Source: Rostratula benghalensis (taxonomy: Eukaryota > Chordata > Aves > Charadriiformes > Rostratulidae). From it: a stretch of DNA of 64,000 bases. The notes below the pieces were generated by a model. It saw nothing but the letters and a program-made list of their open reading frames with translations. It searched no databases and was not told the origin of the DNA. Every line of letters begins with the position of its first letter. Position 1 is the first letter of the stretch. The translations under genes and the position numbers were made by a program. Positions 48,374 through 61,432 of this stretch are shown here, one piece after another. The stretch is taken from NCBI GenBank assembly GCA_013399305.1, contig VXAI01000095.1, positions 2,070,256 through 2,134,255 of the forward strand. The letters run 5' to 3'.

Positions 48374-51300
48374 CTAAACAGAAATACTGGTTTTTAGTTT
48401 TGATCCAACATAAAAATCCATACACTTGAATGCCTAATAAGTTAACACTTTTAATTAAAAAAAAAAACCAAACAAACAAACCAAAAAACAACTGGGAAAA
48501 CAATAAATCAATATGCTCCATCACTTTGAAAACCAGAATAAGTCAGCTTTAGGACCTCCCCATATACAGTCTGAAACAGTGTTACTCAAGCAAAGTTTTA
48601 TGCCTTATTAAACTACCTAAATATTTAAGTAAAACCTTTTCAGATGTCCTGCACAGAAGTTATCAAGTATCCTCAGCAAGGAAAATAAACTCCTTTGCAA
48701 ATGTGATGTGTTTTGTCATTTTAAGGGTGCAGATGTATGTGTTTCTATCATACTCGAGATCCGGAATTTTGGTAAATGCTTTGCCATGAGAACCTGGCCT
48801 AGTTTTCTACAATATTTGGACACCTGCTTTATAGTCCACCCAGCTTTGTCCTTATTGCTACTCAGAAGATATACAAGGAATTGTTTGTTTTGATTGTGAT
48901 AACTAAATATGACTTTGTATCTTCATAGATCTGTGGATGTATGGGAAGGACACGGTTTATATGATACCTACAAATCTTGTGAAATATCTCGTGAGCAGCA
49001 GCACTGATGAGGTATTAGGTAAGGACTGCCCACCTTTCTTTAACAAGTTTTGGAAATGGAGAAAGGGATAAGCAGAAAAACACAAAAGTTCAACATTATC
49101 TAAATTTGACCATACTCCACATTACTAAATGGATGATTAAATACCAAATAACTGCACACAACAGCAAAAAAAATGAAAATGAAGACTTATGCAAAAAGCA
49201 TTTAAGATTTGAATTATACTCAAACAACTGACTCTCATGCTCTGAAAAGAACATCACACAAAGCAAGTGCTTTAATCACTGCTGTTACCTCTCACATCAA
49301 GGGCAAATTGCCATCTTCTGGAAAATAAGCCCTCCCCTGATAATTGAGAGATTGAGAGGGGCTCGTTGAGTACAGACACAGAGCTGAAAGTATCAGCATT
49401 AGCTCTTCAGTTCAGTTCTTAATGTTTTCCTTGCTATGGACAGAATCTACTAACCCAGCTCAGCCCTCAGCCAGCAGACTGATGCTAACTGAAATGCTAT
49501 AGACAACACTTTGTTCTAGGGGCTGGGAAGACAGAAATTAAATTTCAGCAAAGGCCTGATTCTATTTTGCTCACATCTCTCTGCACTATGCAAGGACACC
49601 AAGCTGTCATTTACAGAGCAAAATGTCATACACGAGTGCAACACTGAACAGGAATTCATGAGAGCCTATTTTAGATTGCATCCAAACAAAAGCTTTCCAA
49701 AAACTGGAAAAATCAAGACACCAATAGCCTAGATTTTAAAAAACTCAAAATACATCATTTATATGCAGCAGGTATTCAAGTATGAGCAATAACAAAAATA
49801 AAGATACAGCAGGGGACTCCCCAGATTGGTTAATGCCAGTATGATAGGCAGAAGTAAGCTTTAGAGAAGTACAGTGCTGGCATTTTAAACGTTAATAGTC
49901 TTCTTTCTTTTCAAGTAAAAGTAAAAAGAAAAGTTTATGAAGGAAGCTGCCTTTATCTCCATGTACATATGTGTATGCCTCTATATATAACATACATGTT
50001 GATTTATTTATTCATTTGTAACTCTTGCTAAATGATTACATTGATGGGTTTTTTTGACATGACAAACCTTGCCTACTTCAGTGTACCTAAGCCTCCCTTT
50101 TTATGGCAGAACACAAAGCATTTCTGAAAAAGCACTGCCAACCACCCAAGAGCCTCATCCAGACTGCAGTGGAGGTGACGTCCTGTATGGTCATGCACAG
50201 CGGCAGAACTGCTGACCTTTAGCAGCTCCAACAAACAATCCTGTTCAAGAACTGACACAATGGAAAATCCCAAGATGAGAAAGGAAGAAAAGTGCCAGGC
50301 CCTGCTTTTAAAAGGAAAAAACTATTGAGCGAGAACGGACAGCGTGTTGACAGAACCAGAGGAGTCAGCAAAAGGAGCAGAAGACAGGAAAGGCTGGATC
50401 TGTATGGGACCAGTCCCTAAAGGTGGTAAGAGCTCTGATACAAAACATGAAGTGCTTCAGGTGTGTGTTGCTTCCCCAGTTAAACACAGAGACTAACCTA
50501 TAGATGTGCATGCATATGTTAAAAAGAGCTTCATAATGCACAGGTCTTGCTCCAGTCCTGGAAGAATCCACATGGACGCTGGTCTACAGAGCGTATGGAG
50601 CTCTGAAAGACTGGGGACATTCATACCTAACACAAGACACTGGAGCTTAGTCCCTCACCCCCCAGTTCAGCAGGCTGGGTTTGAAAAGCCACCCAGATTC
50701 TATCTGCTGGATTTGGAGAGCACTTGGGATCCAAAAGTTGGAGTTAAATACAGTGTCCTAATGATTACCATAAGGGGCTACATAACTCAGCCAGCTGCGT
50801 AACAGTTCCAAAGGAATTCATTCCAACAGGAGCAGACATTGTATAGACTGGAGGGCAGACAGCCACCCGTCCAGCCCTCCAGTCACCAATGCTTAAACAT
50901 AATGCAGAGGACAACTGGTCTCAAGTCCTGTCTCCAAGCATGCCCAAAAGTACACAACCCACTTTGGCAAAGTTCAGGAGATGGCAAGCTGACAAACTTG
51001 CATTTTGTGAAAGGTAACCTGTATTGTTGCAGCTGTGTTTGGTTCACACAGGACTTCCTTGGAAAAACTTGCTTCTCGACCACATAAAAACTGTGGCCCC
51101 CAAATCCCTGTGATGTCCTTGCTAGAACCAAGTAACTGGATGGAAGGGATTTTCTCACCCTTCACATGTTCCTTTCCAGGCAGCAGTGGGAAATCTTAGA
51201 AGGGCAGTAGAGGGAAAAGAATGTACTTGGGTTGTCCAAGCTGCACCTACTGAGGGAATAAAGAGAGCGTTTCCAGGCTCCATCCCTTTCCATCTGGTAC

Positions 51301-53978
51301 TATTTACTGATCCCATAGCTCATGGTGTGGCTCAGCAGGGGAGGAACTGACACTCTGTGCTTAGCTGGCTAGAAACTGGTACGCACAAAAAAATGCATCT
51401 GACATTGATATTATATGTCCATTTGACAAGATGTTTTCTTCTCGCAACACTGATGTGGGAACCCATCCTAAACCCACTGTAATAGTGTAAAATTCCTGCC
51501 TCTTTTCAAAGCAGCAGGATGAGCCGTGGCCTTTTTTACATCCAAAAAATACAAGGCTTTCTCAAATCACTGACCGTTTTTACATAAGTATTGTCACAGC
51601 ACACAGCTAAAATTATGGAAATGAGAGACCTACTGAGATCATCCCTTTAGCACCCAGGACCAGTGATAATTTTCCAAACAATGTATGATTTACAGCTTGC
51701 TTAGTCCAACTAAATTCTAACTCCAAATACTTATTTCTACTTAACATTGCTGAAAGCAATTGCCTCAGCGAGGATAAGGGCAGTGCAGGAGGCAAAGATG
51801 GACATATAAGGCGACTGCACGTTATATGGAAAATATGAATAAATCTAATGCCATTGCAGCTGCAATGAACAATAATCACTTGACTTAAATCTGTACATAC
51901 CTGTCATTTCTGTCTGGCACTTTACAAATAAGCACGGAATGGATGCTCTTTAAAGAGTAGTTTAAAATCCAAGCTGAACATACTTTCACCAATAAAAGAA
52001 ACACTGAGGGAGAAAAAAAAGCTTTGATCACAAGAACAAAACCTGAAACAGCCGCTTCCTCCAATCATTCTATAATTTTTCTTCCTGATTGTGAGCAAAA
52101 GATACTTTATTTCTCATGTAGAGTAGACCGGCCACTGGAAAAAAGCTATTCTTATTAGAAACCGAATATTTTAAATATGGAAACTTCCAGAAGTTATAAT
52201 CCTTATGAGATCATTTTCACCAGAATTTAGATAGTACCTAGACATACATTCGATTGCAAGACAGCTCACATGTTTTCCAGTTGGTTATCAAAGAACCCTT
52301 TTTGGTTTTCCATCTTCTATTACTAAGATTTGAATATAATGTTCTTGAAAAATCCAAATCACCAAATCCTCGTGAGAGTAAAACAAAAGGGTTTTTTTAT
52401 CTTAGTATCTAAATAACAATACATTTTTGAATATTGAGTCAGGACAATTGAAGGGCACCCATCGATTTTGATTATCTGACTTGTAAAACAGGTTGCTCCT
52501 TCTCCACTTGCTCTTTCAAACTGCAACCAGGTACAGAGACAACTCACAGGTACAAAATCACCAAATGCCAGACTTTAGAAGAGAAAACTTGTAGCATGGA
52601 CAGTGAGCTATACAAAATGCTCTCATAAAAATATTTAAAAGGTGTTCCATTTGAGTAATGACAGCTGAGAAACAATGAAGCTTTCATTCTAAATCCATAA
52701 CAACAAATAGAGACAGCAAGGAGGACGTATTTTGGAAATCGCAGTAACTTCCAATATTGGTAGGCTTATGCACATTATTTATATAAACTTATACACCTTA
52801 AAAAAATGGGGAAAAATGAAGAGGCTTTTTTTCATTTAGATTTTTGCCTGGCTTTGACAGATGGAGAGATTTAACTAATGAGATATTTACACATAATGTC
52901 TTCTTCTAAAGCTTTGGAAATGTTTGCATATGTGACAAGAAGAACGAATTGGCCTGTCAAAAATAAAAATAAGACTGATGTAAAAGTTAAAAAACTTTTC
53001 TAATTACTTCTTGCATACCTCATCTGCCTCAGTTTGCGGCACCTGCAAACCACACAACTTGCCCACAAGCTACCACCACACAAAAACCAGACACACGGCA
53101 ACCAGGTCCCCATCCTTTCCCAACTGCCAGCATCTCGGTAAGCTACCGGGGCTGCTGGACACAGCGGGGTCATCAGCACAGGGGCTGCAGGCCAACACCG
53201 AGCTCCAGCAGAGTGTTAATAAAAGGGCTGACCATGAACAAAAGAAACCTTGCCCTCGGGAAAGCGACTGATGGTCCGGGTGATCTACTACGTGCGCTGC
53301 GCTCCGAATTTGATGAACTGCTATTTTGTTGTTCGGGCATTTGCTGATCTGTTCACACGCAGAGGGTGATTACACCTCGTTATACCAAACACTCTTCTGA
53401 CAGCAAGCAAGTTCTCAGCTGCGGATGCTACAACCCGCTCTTTAAGATCCACCTCAATCAGATGGCAGTCACCTACATCCTTGAAATTTTAATTCCAAAA
53501 ATTTCCCCCCCTGCTCACTGCCCGTGTGCCAGTTCCATGCTCTTGGGTACTTGCCAAGGGCAGGTTGGAAAGGGAACACTTGTCACCAGGAAGATGCCCT
53601 CAGGGTCACCGTCTCCTTTTGATCCGTACTCTACTCATCCAGCTCTCTCCAAACCGAGCACCAGGTCTCGAAGGGACTCCCCGCTCCCCCCAGAGAAGGG
53701 CTCAGCACCAACGAGCTCTTGCTGGGCCACCTCCTCTACCATCCTTGGGGGCATTCCTACCGCTGGGAAGCAGAGTGCCAGGGTCAGGGGAAATTGGGTT
53801 CACATCTCCTGACGGGCCAGAACTGAAGGGAAAACGCGGGTGGGGAGACAGAAGGAGATCAAGAGGAGCACCAAAGCAGGCACCGGAGGGCAAGAAGAAG
53901 CAGACGGCTAGACATTCCCCGCGAAGAGGACCGGGAGAGGCCCGGGACCCGACGCGGCGACAGGGCACTGCCACCCAC
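48374..53978 (-). other. SYNM: SYNM intron 1
   Basis: A 5.6-kb intron with donor gtgggt below 53979. Its promoter-proximal 600 nt are GC-richer and belong to the SYNM CpG island. There is a simple A/C-rich tract near 48459-48492. No coding content that I can support. Confidence 0.9.
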
Positions 53979-54764
53979 CTGGTACTCCTCCACCTCGGCG
54001 CCGTGGCGGTCCTGCATGGCGAGCAGCTCCTGCTCCAGCCGCTCCCGGAGCCCGCACAGCTCCCGGCCCTGGCGGTGCAGGTCCTCCAGGTGCTGGCGGC
54101 ACTGCCGGCTCTCCTCCCGCAGGAGCTCCAGGTTCTCCCGACTCCTCTGCGCCTCCTGCTCCTGCAGCATCTGGAGCTGCTCCTGGTAGCGCAGTAGGGT
54201 CTCCCGGCAGCTCTGGCTAAGCAGCATCTCGTAGGTCTCCTCCAGCTCCTCCAGGCTCAGCCCGGCCAAGGGGGGCGGCAAAGCGGCCAGGTCCATCCGC
54301 AACTCCCGTATCTCCACTGCCTCCCGCCGCTGCCGCTCCGCCAGGTGCCCGTGCTCGGCCCGCAGCTGCAGCAGCAGCTCTTCCAGGGCGACGCACTCGC
54401 CCCGCAGCCGCTCCAGAAGCTGCCGCTGCCCGGCCAGCTCGGGCTCCAGCCGCCGCCGCATCGCCAGCACCTCGGCCCCCAGCAGCTGCAGCTGCTCCAG
54501 CTCCCTCCGCAGCCCATCCCGCTCCAGCTCCGCTTCCAGCTTCGCCCGACTCAGCTCCTCCAGCTGCATCCGCAGCCAGGCCAGCTCCTCCTCGGGCACC
54601 CGGAGCCCGATCAGCTCCTGCTCCCGCAGCTCCGCCAGCTCCTGCGCCAGAAAGCGGTTCTCCTCCTCCAGCTCCCGCACGCGGGACACGAAGACCCGCA
54701 GCCGGGAGTTGAGCTCCTGCAGTTCCCTCTTCTCGTCCCATCCCGCTTCCCACCGCCGCCACAT
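53979..54764 (-). CDS. SYNM: synemin coding exon 1: head and most of the rod
   Basis: A 786-nt exon with 262 codons starting MWRRWEAGWDEKRELQELNS. A very short head is followed by the rod helix-initiation motif LNSRLRVFVSRVRELEEENR (human synemin LNARLYDYVCRVRELERENL), then a long Leu/Glu/Arg heptad coiled coil to EVEEYQ. The ATG at 54764-54762 gives the roughly 10-residue head typical of synemin. The donor is CAG/gtgggt. Spliced to exons 2-4 the CDS is 4767 nt, 1588 residues, close to the ~180-kDa size known for avian synemin. The very high GC content contrasts with the AT-rich tail exon, as expected for a CpG-island first exon. Antisense frames here are Leu/Pro/Gln-rich shadows of the coiled coil. 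Confidence 0.98.
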
Positions 54765-54891
54765 CTTGCCGGGTGTCGGGGGACCGCCGTGAACCCCGAA
54801 GCTGCTGGCGCTACGCAGCTGCCGCCCAGACGCGGGGCTCTACCGCCGCTCTCGCCGGGCCGGGCCCCGCCCCGCCAGGCCCCGCCCCGCC

Positions 54892-54899
54892 NNNNNNNN
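54892..54899. other. assembly gap (8 N)
   Basis: Eight undetermined bases inside a GC-box repeat, probably a local sequencing failure in extreme GC. Confidence 0.99.
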
Positions 54900-55018
54900 G
54901 CCCTGCGGCGCCCCCTGCCGGGCGCTTGGCGCCTCCCGCCAAGGTTCTCTGAGGGAAAGGGACGAGGCGGCTCCGCGGCGGGCAAGGCGCCGCTTAGCGG
55001 GGAAAACATCGTTCCCGA

Positions 55019-55578
55019 GCAAAGCCCGGCTCTGGGAACAAAACCTGGCCCTGGAGAAAGGCCCCGTTTAGGGGGCAAAGCCCGACTCTGGGAGAAAAAT
55101 CCGGCTCTGGGAGAAAAACCCGGCTCTGGGAGCAAAGCCCGATTCTGAGAGAAAAACCCGACTCGGAGAGAAAAACCCGGCTCTGGGATTAAAACCCAGC
55201 TCTGGGAGCAAGACCCTGCTCTGGAGGCAAAGCCGGTCTCAGTGGGCAAAGCCCGTCTCTGGGATTAAAACCTGGCTCTGAGAGCAAGGCCCAGCTCTGG
55301 AGGTAAGCCTGGCTAAGGAGGCAAAACATCACTATTGGAGCCAGGCCCGGCTCAGGGATTAAAGCCTAGCTCTGGGAGTAAGGCCTGGCTCAGGGGGCAA
55401 AACCCAGCTCAGGGGGCAAAACCCAGCTCAGGGGGCAAAAAACCTCAATGGGAGTAAGGTCTGGCTCAGGGGGCAAAGCCCAGCTCAGGGAGAAAAACCC
55501 ACCTGAACAAGGAAAACCCATCTTAGGGAGCAAAGCCCAGCTCAGGAGCACAGCCTGCCTCAGGGACCACCAACACTG
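55019..55578. repeat. 19-nt minisatellite upstream of SYNM
   Basis: About 29 degenerate tandem copies of a 19-nt unit, consensus caaagcccggctctgggag. Most units keep exactly 19 nt; a few are 17, 18 or 20. Units near the promoter keep CpG (cccgg, cccga), while distal units mostly read cccag or cctgg. Two consecutive units near 55399-55438 are identical (caaaacccagctcaggggg). The array starts about 255 nt upstream of the SYNM ATG. Because 57 nt is 19 codons, the minus strand reads as an artificial 19-residue peptide repeat (PEPGFSPRAGFFS), which I do not call a gene. Confidence 0.93.
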
Positions 55579-57048
55579 CTCTCACCAAACCCCTTCCATG
55601 ACATCTCTGTCCTCCTCTCTCCCAATGCGGGTCTGTACCAGCTAAGGCTCAGCCTGCTTTTCCACCACTGCACCGTGGGAACTCTGTTCCCCAGGAGGTG
55701 TTTATTCAGTTTGCGATCCATTGGCTGCTGTTACCATACTGTGACTGGGCTTAAGTTAATATGAAGTGTCAAACACCGTTTTAGAACACCACTTTTAAGT
55801 TGAGGAAGCTATGGAAATGCCTCCTATTTTCAGCCTGTGTCACAACTCATAAAATCCTTGCACAACAGAAAAACATCCCACCTCCCGGGTTTACTGCACG
55901 GCAGACGAGCCTGCAGCCAGCGTGTCCCTGAACCAGATTCTCCTCTCCCTTATTTTGCACCATATATGGGCTGGATCCAGAGACGTCCTTTCATTGACTG
56001 TGCTGGAACTGGCTCTGCACGAGCTGCTCAGCAAGGAGGCAGTGAAGCATCACACCCTGTATTATCTACCAAATTAGACAAAAAGACAAGGAGTGACTAA
56101 TTTCAACCTTTTTCATCTCCCCAGGCATTTTTCTCTCCCTTTCTCTCTCAGACACACACACTCACGCTTTTAAATTTCACCCAGTGCTGCAACACTGGGA
56201 GTTTTGCAGAGATTTGCTGTTTTGTGTAAGGCAGCACAGCTCCCACCCCTGTATTTACTCCTCAGGACCAACTTCTCACCAAAACTCACACAGGGAAAGG
56301 ACTGGAATTTGTCACATGCCCTACAAAGCTGGAATCAGGGCACAGATGGACTGCACAGACTTGCTCTGGGCACTGGACCCCCTTCTCTGCCTTGTCCCCT
56401 GCTTTCCCAAAGCCTTTCACCTCAGCACCACATCTCTCTGCTGTCAGACAGGCCAAATTTTGGCTCCTGGTTGCACTCTGCTGAGTGAGTTTCCTTCTAA
56501 TCTCAATAAAGCCTCGAGGATTTAAGCCCAACCAACACAGATAAATCATTGGCTTGGGCCTAAAAGTCGGCCAATTTAGCCTTGGCAGATTTGCTCATTC
56601 AGAGGTCACTGAGAAGCTGAGATTTACTAAAGACACTTGCTTTTTCTTGGCTTTGTGGTCAAAATCAAGTCCCCCAGTGACACTCTAACACCTGCTGTTC
56701 TTTTATGAGGGAAACCGCTATGCTTCTGGGAAGAGGTGAGTTCCTGTGGTTTATGAGGCTTTTTCTCCCTCTGATGTCACTGTTATCCTAAAAACCCCAA
56801 GTAAAGCGCGCACTGACAAGCGGCACACTGCACAGAGCCACGCTGCGGCATTGGCAGGAGCGGGGTGGCTGGTTTAAAAGAGCTTTCTGGGGTTCTCTGT
56901 GATGTCCTGCCAGATGCCAAGGCAGCAGTTGGCTGTCTTTTCTTACTGACAATATGACTAATTTTATGCAGCAACGGTATCCATAATTTTTTATTATTTC
57001 ATTGCTGAAAACACAGTAGATACTGACCCTTTGCTTTTATCTCTCTTG

Positions 57049-57067
57049 AAAAAAAAAAAAAAAAAAA
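57049..57067. repeat. poly-A tract
   Basis: 19 consecutive A. No retroposed sequence was identified next to it. Confidence 0.9.
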
Positions 57068-60000
57068 GCCATAAACCTCTCTGAAGATGTTGGGTAGCTT
57101 TCCAGGCTGGGGGATCTACTCCATCAAAGTTGATTGTGCTGATATCTGCTAAACAGCCTGTAGTCAATTCCTGGGCCTGGAGCTGCAATTGGGCAAGGAA
57201 TTTGTGATCTAGGACAGGGAATGCCTGAAATGGGCAAAGTTTGGGCAGCCATTTCTGAAACAGATTTTGCAGTTTTGTTAATTGGGTTCCAACACTCAGT
57301 ATCCCATTAAGAATCCCCCAGCCAATGCAAGTATGTGTAGACCTAACGTGCAAATGAGCCATTGGAGTCCCTGAAGACTTTAATGAATTAATTTGCACTT
57401 GCAGAAAGAGGGAAAGAAACCTGATGTGCTCACCTCAAGGCTTTTGTTGCCTCAGTTGTTTCTCTTTCTTGGTGGGAAAAAGTGTGGTGGAGCCACAACT
57501 TTGTGCTATCACCGTCATTGCAGATGGCTGCGGGAGAGCCTGACAGAAAAGAGAGAGGATCAGCAGACCGTTGGCACAACTGAGACAAGTTATGTCTTGG
57601 AGCATCCCTCTTCCCAAGGTAAATCCCCCATGCCAGGGGACACATCCTGCCCCTGGGAATTTGGCTGTAATGTAAAGGCAATGGTAGCAAAGATCCAAGG
57701 AAGAGGAGGGCAGGGGGAATTTATGGTCTTCATTGCCACTTCAGTGACAGCAGAGGCAAATTGGGTCTCTGTGGTCTCCTCAGTGCCAGGGAAGGTCTTG
57801 TGCTTTTCAGAGGTTCGTTGTCAGCATCTTACAAACTACAAAGTGTCACCCTGGTAACTCTTAATCCTGCTTCAGCACAGATTGTTCTGCATGCTCTCTC
57901 ATCTGCGGAGTTTGAAGGATGAAACTGTCACTGGGGAAATGTTCTGATTCCGACATTCTTGAGATAGATTGACACAAAGAAAACAGAGTTTATTAAGATG
58001 GTGCAAGGTGTTGTGATTCCTATTTATATGGGAGTTTCAAAACACATGTTTGTTTACAGACAGTGCCTGCAATTAGATCACTGTAAGAATATTCCCCCAC
58101 GGTGGGTGGGGAAGGAGTGAGAAGGGCAGTATTTCCCCCTTCATCTTTTGGCTTTCGTGACTACCCTGCCTTTATAATAGAGGTAATAAAGCAAACACCA
58201 GCCATTTACAAATTTAATGAGCATCAGAGACTTCCCCAATACTGGGGAAAGCTGGACTCCAGCTCTCTGTCTCCCATTTGCTGCGCTCCACAAAGCTTGG
58301 AAACCCTCACAAACCGGCTACAGTGTCACAGCGGGAGGGGATGCTTCTCCAGGGGCTGGAACTGAGGATCCTCTCCCTGCTCCCAGACCAGGGGGGATTT
58401 TTGCTGCTCCCACAGTCCCTGAAGTGTCTCCACTGTCTTTGCTGACTTCAGCAGAAGTTTCAGACTATGGATTCCTTCTGCAAGAGGTACCTAGGAACAT
58501 CAATTTCAAATATGCCATCTTGCCATATTTGCACCCCTTTGGGTAATCCTTTGCAGATACATGACCTGGAAGCAAAAGTCTATCTGTGGAGGAATTTTGC
58601 TGTCCAGACGTGCCACTGCCCCCGAGAGTAAGCACTGTCCTTTTGTGACCTCTGGCTGTTAGAAGGATGAGCAGTAACAGAGCTGTCTTTTCAAAAGGCC
58701 TTTGAAAACAGGAGCCTTATTTGACTTGGGACACAAGCGCCTTTTTTAGAAACCCCCTCAGAAATATTTTTTTCAAAGAAGCCTCAGATTCTGATTAAAG
58801 CATTTTTGTTGCCTCGATGGAGGCAAGAAGTTTTCTTTTTTCCTGTGAGTGGTTTAACCGCCCCCTGCAGTTTTTTTGAAGAGCACTTGCAGAAGTGCTG
58901 TCCACCTCTAGATGGTGTGTTTTACTCAAGAAGAACTTTATGTCTGGGTCTTTACATAACTTTTGCTCACTTGTCTGAGATTGCAAATACTCTCCAACCA
59001 AACCACACAGATTTCAATAGTTCCTTGCTTTCTTAACATGAGGATCTGGCTGCAGTGTAATGCAAAAAAATGATAAAAAATTTATTACATAGGTGCTTCA
59101 AAAGGGTGTATTTTACAGCACATTTGGTTGGACATGTGAGGTAGCTACTATAACTTATCTATTGTGTAACTGATAGCATTGCATGTATTCTGGGTTCATT
59201 TCTGCTAAGTAAATTAAAACAGATCTCATTTTTTTCTGATACAATGCCTCTGCTCTTGTACTTGAATCTAAAGAAAAGAGGGAAGGAGCAAAGATGGGTA
59301 ACAAGGCTAAAACAGTGGTGATATTTCAAAAACTAACTCTATCCACAGTATTTGTACTCCTTTTCTATGGACAGCATAGGATGTAGCTATGAAGTTTGGA
59401 ATGGAAAAAAATATTTTAGCAAGCGTGTAACATTCCCACAAACTTTTGAAGCTCTTTGAGAGCTGCAGGCTGTGTGGGCAGATGATTCCTGACTGTTTTA
59501 AGATGGTTTCTGTGGGACTCACTGCCCAAAAAGCTAAAAACTCTTTTCAAATATTGATTAGTTAAGATGTAAAACCATTCTGTGATGCAGATTAAGTGAT
59601 CCTGACGTGGTCTCCATGTCCTAGGTCCCTTTCAGGACATCACAGCTGCTCTAAATATGTACCACGGCAGTTCTGGACATACAATAAAGAAGATTGCCTA
59701 TCAGATCTGTGTCACAGCTCCCTGCAGCCTGAATTTCCATCTTAACAGGCACAACTCTTACCCCGATGGGAGGAGGACAGCAGGTTGAGATTTGCTTTGC
59801 TGTGGGATGTCCAATAATCAGGGAGTTACACATTATATGTGTGTGTAGGGCAGTGCTAGGCTTGTGCTTTAGACCTTTTAGAATCGCTCAGTGGAAATGT
59901 CTTGGAAGAATCAAAATCTGATCAATCGTTGGACTTGTGATTCTGTTTTTTACCAGTTTTTTTTAATACTCTGGAGAAAAAGTCTACAGAAACATGTCCA

Positions 60001-60317
60001 AGAAGAAGGAGCATCACAGCTTATCTTATTCTATTTTAATTCTGTAATATTTAATACTTTAATACCCTTCATTACCCAGGAGTGTAAGTAAGTGATATGC
60101 CCTGGTTAACCAAAGAGCCAAGATACAGTTAGTGACTTACTTGAAATAGACAGTGATTTCCTTCTGTCTGTCAGTATTTATCTGCTTGAAGGAGCAAGAT
60201 GAAATAATTTAAAACCCCCAGTTTTGGTCATTTTAGAAAAAACAACAAGAGGACATAGAAAATTAATATCACTAGTTTGGGACCAGGGAGAAGGGCCATT
60301 TGTTTTCCTGCTTTATG

Positions 60318-60342
60318 TTTTTTTTTTTTTGGGGGGGGGGGG
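60318..60342. repeat. T13-G12 homopolymer junction
   Basis: Thirteen T followed directly by twelve G and then a (TTGTTTG) rich segment. The G run is long enough for intermolecular quadruplexes and for sequencing length errors. Confidence 0.85.
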
Positions 60343-61254
60343 TTGTTTGCTTGTTTGTTTTAAAGAAAATTGAAAGAATATGTAGCTGTCTTCACTGTTC
60401 TTGGGCATAGCAATGGTACAGATAAATTAACTAGAAGCAGAAAGGACACCAACCTGCTTGCAGTGTCCAGCTGAAATGTACAAAAAGTAATCAAATAGAA
60501 TAAATGATAAAAAAGAAATTAGATCAAAAAATCTGCTGCGCTTTCATAATATTCTTCATAACACAGGTAAGGAAATTGCTTATGCCGATTTCAATGGGTC
60601 CAAGATTTTCTCCATGATTTCTAACCTGAGATTGCTGCTTTTAGAAGTTTAAAAAAAGGCCTTCAAATAAAAGGAATCAACTGTTCTAGTGCATTATGAG
60701 TAATATCTACTGCTTTTATTTTACATCTCAGCAACAGAACTTTCTTGTAAATAAGGGTTATTTCCACTAAAAGGCTATTATGACATTATCTTTGATGCTG
60801 AGGCTACAGACTCAGTTCCCAAGTTTGAAAGAACACTTTAGGATATAAACAGCTTTGTTATGTCTGCATAAATACCCTGTTTTCTCCAGGAGCAGCCTAG
60901 GGAGGAGTGAGGGCGCAACCTGGGCTGCTTTGCTGCAGCATGCGACATTCCACGCTCCGCTGGCGGGTCCCTGACAAAAGGCCACCAGACAGGAATTAGG
61001 CTTTCATGTGGTTATCACAGGGTGTTGCTAGAGGGTTTCATTTAGCTTTCTGCCACAGGAGATTTTTCCTCCCGATTGCTGAGAGGCCCATAAATGCCAT
61101 CAGAAGTACCTCTCCTGCCGAGACCCTCTGTGTTTTCGCTTGATGTGACCAGGGCTGAGCAGCCACGTTGTTACTGCTGGGTCCTGATTTAATGGCATGT
61201 TCTCCTTTCCCCCGCACCCCCATCCCTTTTGCCCTCCCTCCCCTTCTGGGTCTG

Positions 61255-61432
61255 CAATTCTGTTTTCAGAGTGCTACCTTTTTTTTATGCCTGCAACCCA
61301 GTTTTCAGCCTGGCACCCCTTTTTCAGCCCTTTTTCATTCTCACCTCTTTTCAGCTTCTGACCCCTTTTTAGCCTCCTACCCTTTTTTTAGCCTCCTACA
61401 CTTTTTTTTTGGCCTCTAACCCCCTCCTGAAC
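61255..61432. repeat. pyrimidine-rich ~19-22-nt degenerate tandem repeat
   Basis: About eight units of the form acccctttttcagcctcct with variable T-run length (5-10 T). It is strongly strand-asymmetric: almost no G on the plus strand apart from the repeated cag/tag/gg. Every unit ends like a splice acceptor (pyrimidine tract plus AG). Confidence 0.75.

Larger units (their letters stand above)
53960..55010. promoter_or_regulatory. SYNM: SYNM CpG island and promoter
   Basis: GC- and CpG-rich DNA covering the first coding exon and its upstream flank. Tandem GC boxes (ccccgcccc type, Sp1/KLF-like) occupy 54865-54891, about 100-127 nt upstream of the ATG. They are interrupted by an 8-N gap at 54892-54899. 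No TATA box was seen. The transcription start probably lies between 54770 and 54870. Confidence 0.65.
55579..61200. other. 5.6 kb without a supportable gene
   Basis: Mixed-composition DNA upstream of SYNM. A 154-codon plus frame at 57393-57857 and a 109-codon frame at 58217-58546 lack recognisable homology and have no convincing exon structure. By human synteny PGPEP1L would lie further right, on the plus strand. I searched for pyroglutamyl-peptidase motifs and saw none. Confidence 0.55.

Noticed and set aside
54345..55148. 267-codon plus-strand frame antisense to SYNM exon 1
   Set aside because: Leu/Gln/Pro-rich mirror image of a coiled-coil exon that crosses the N gap and runs into the minisatellite.
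54611..55249. 212-codon minus-strand frame with a 19-residue repeat
   Set aside because: The peptide repeat is produced by the 19-nt minisatellite (3 x 19 = 57 nt), the frame crosses the N gap, and its end overlaps SYNM exon 1 in another frame.
57393..57857. 154-codon plus-strand frame
   Set aside because: No homology, no convincing exon boundaries, and several other frames overlap it. Expected by chance in 64 kb.
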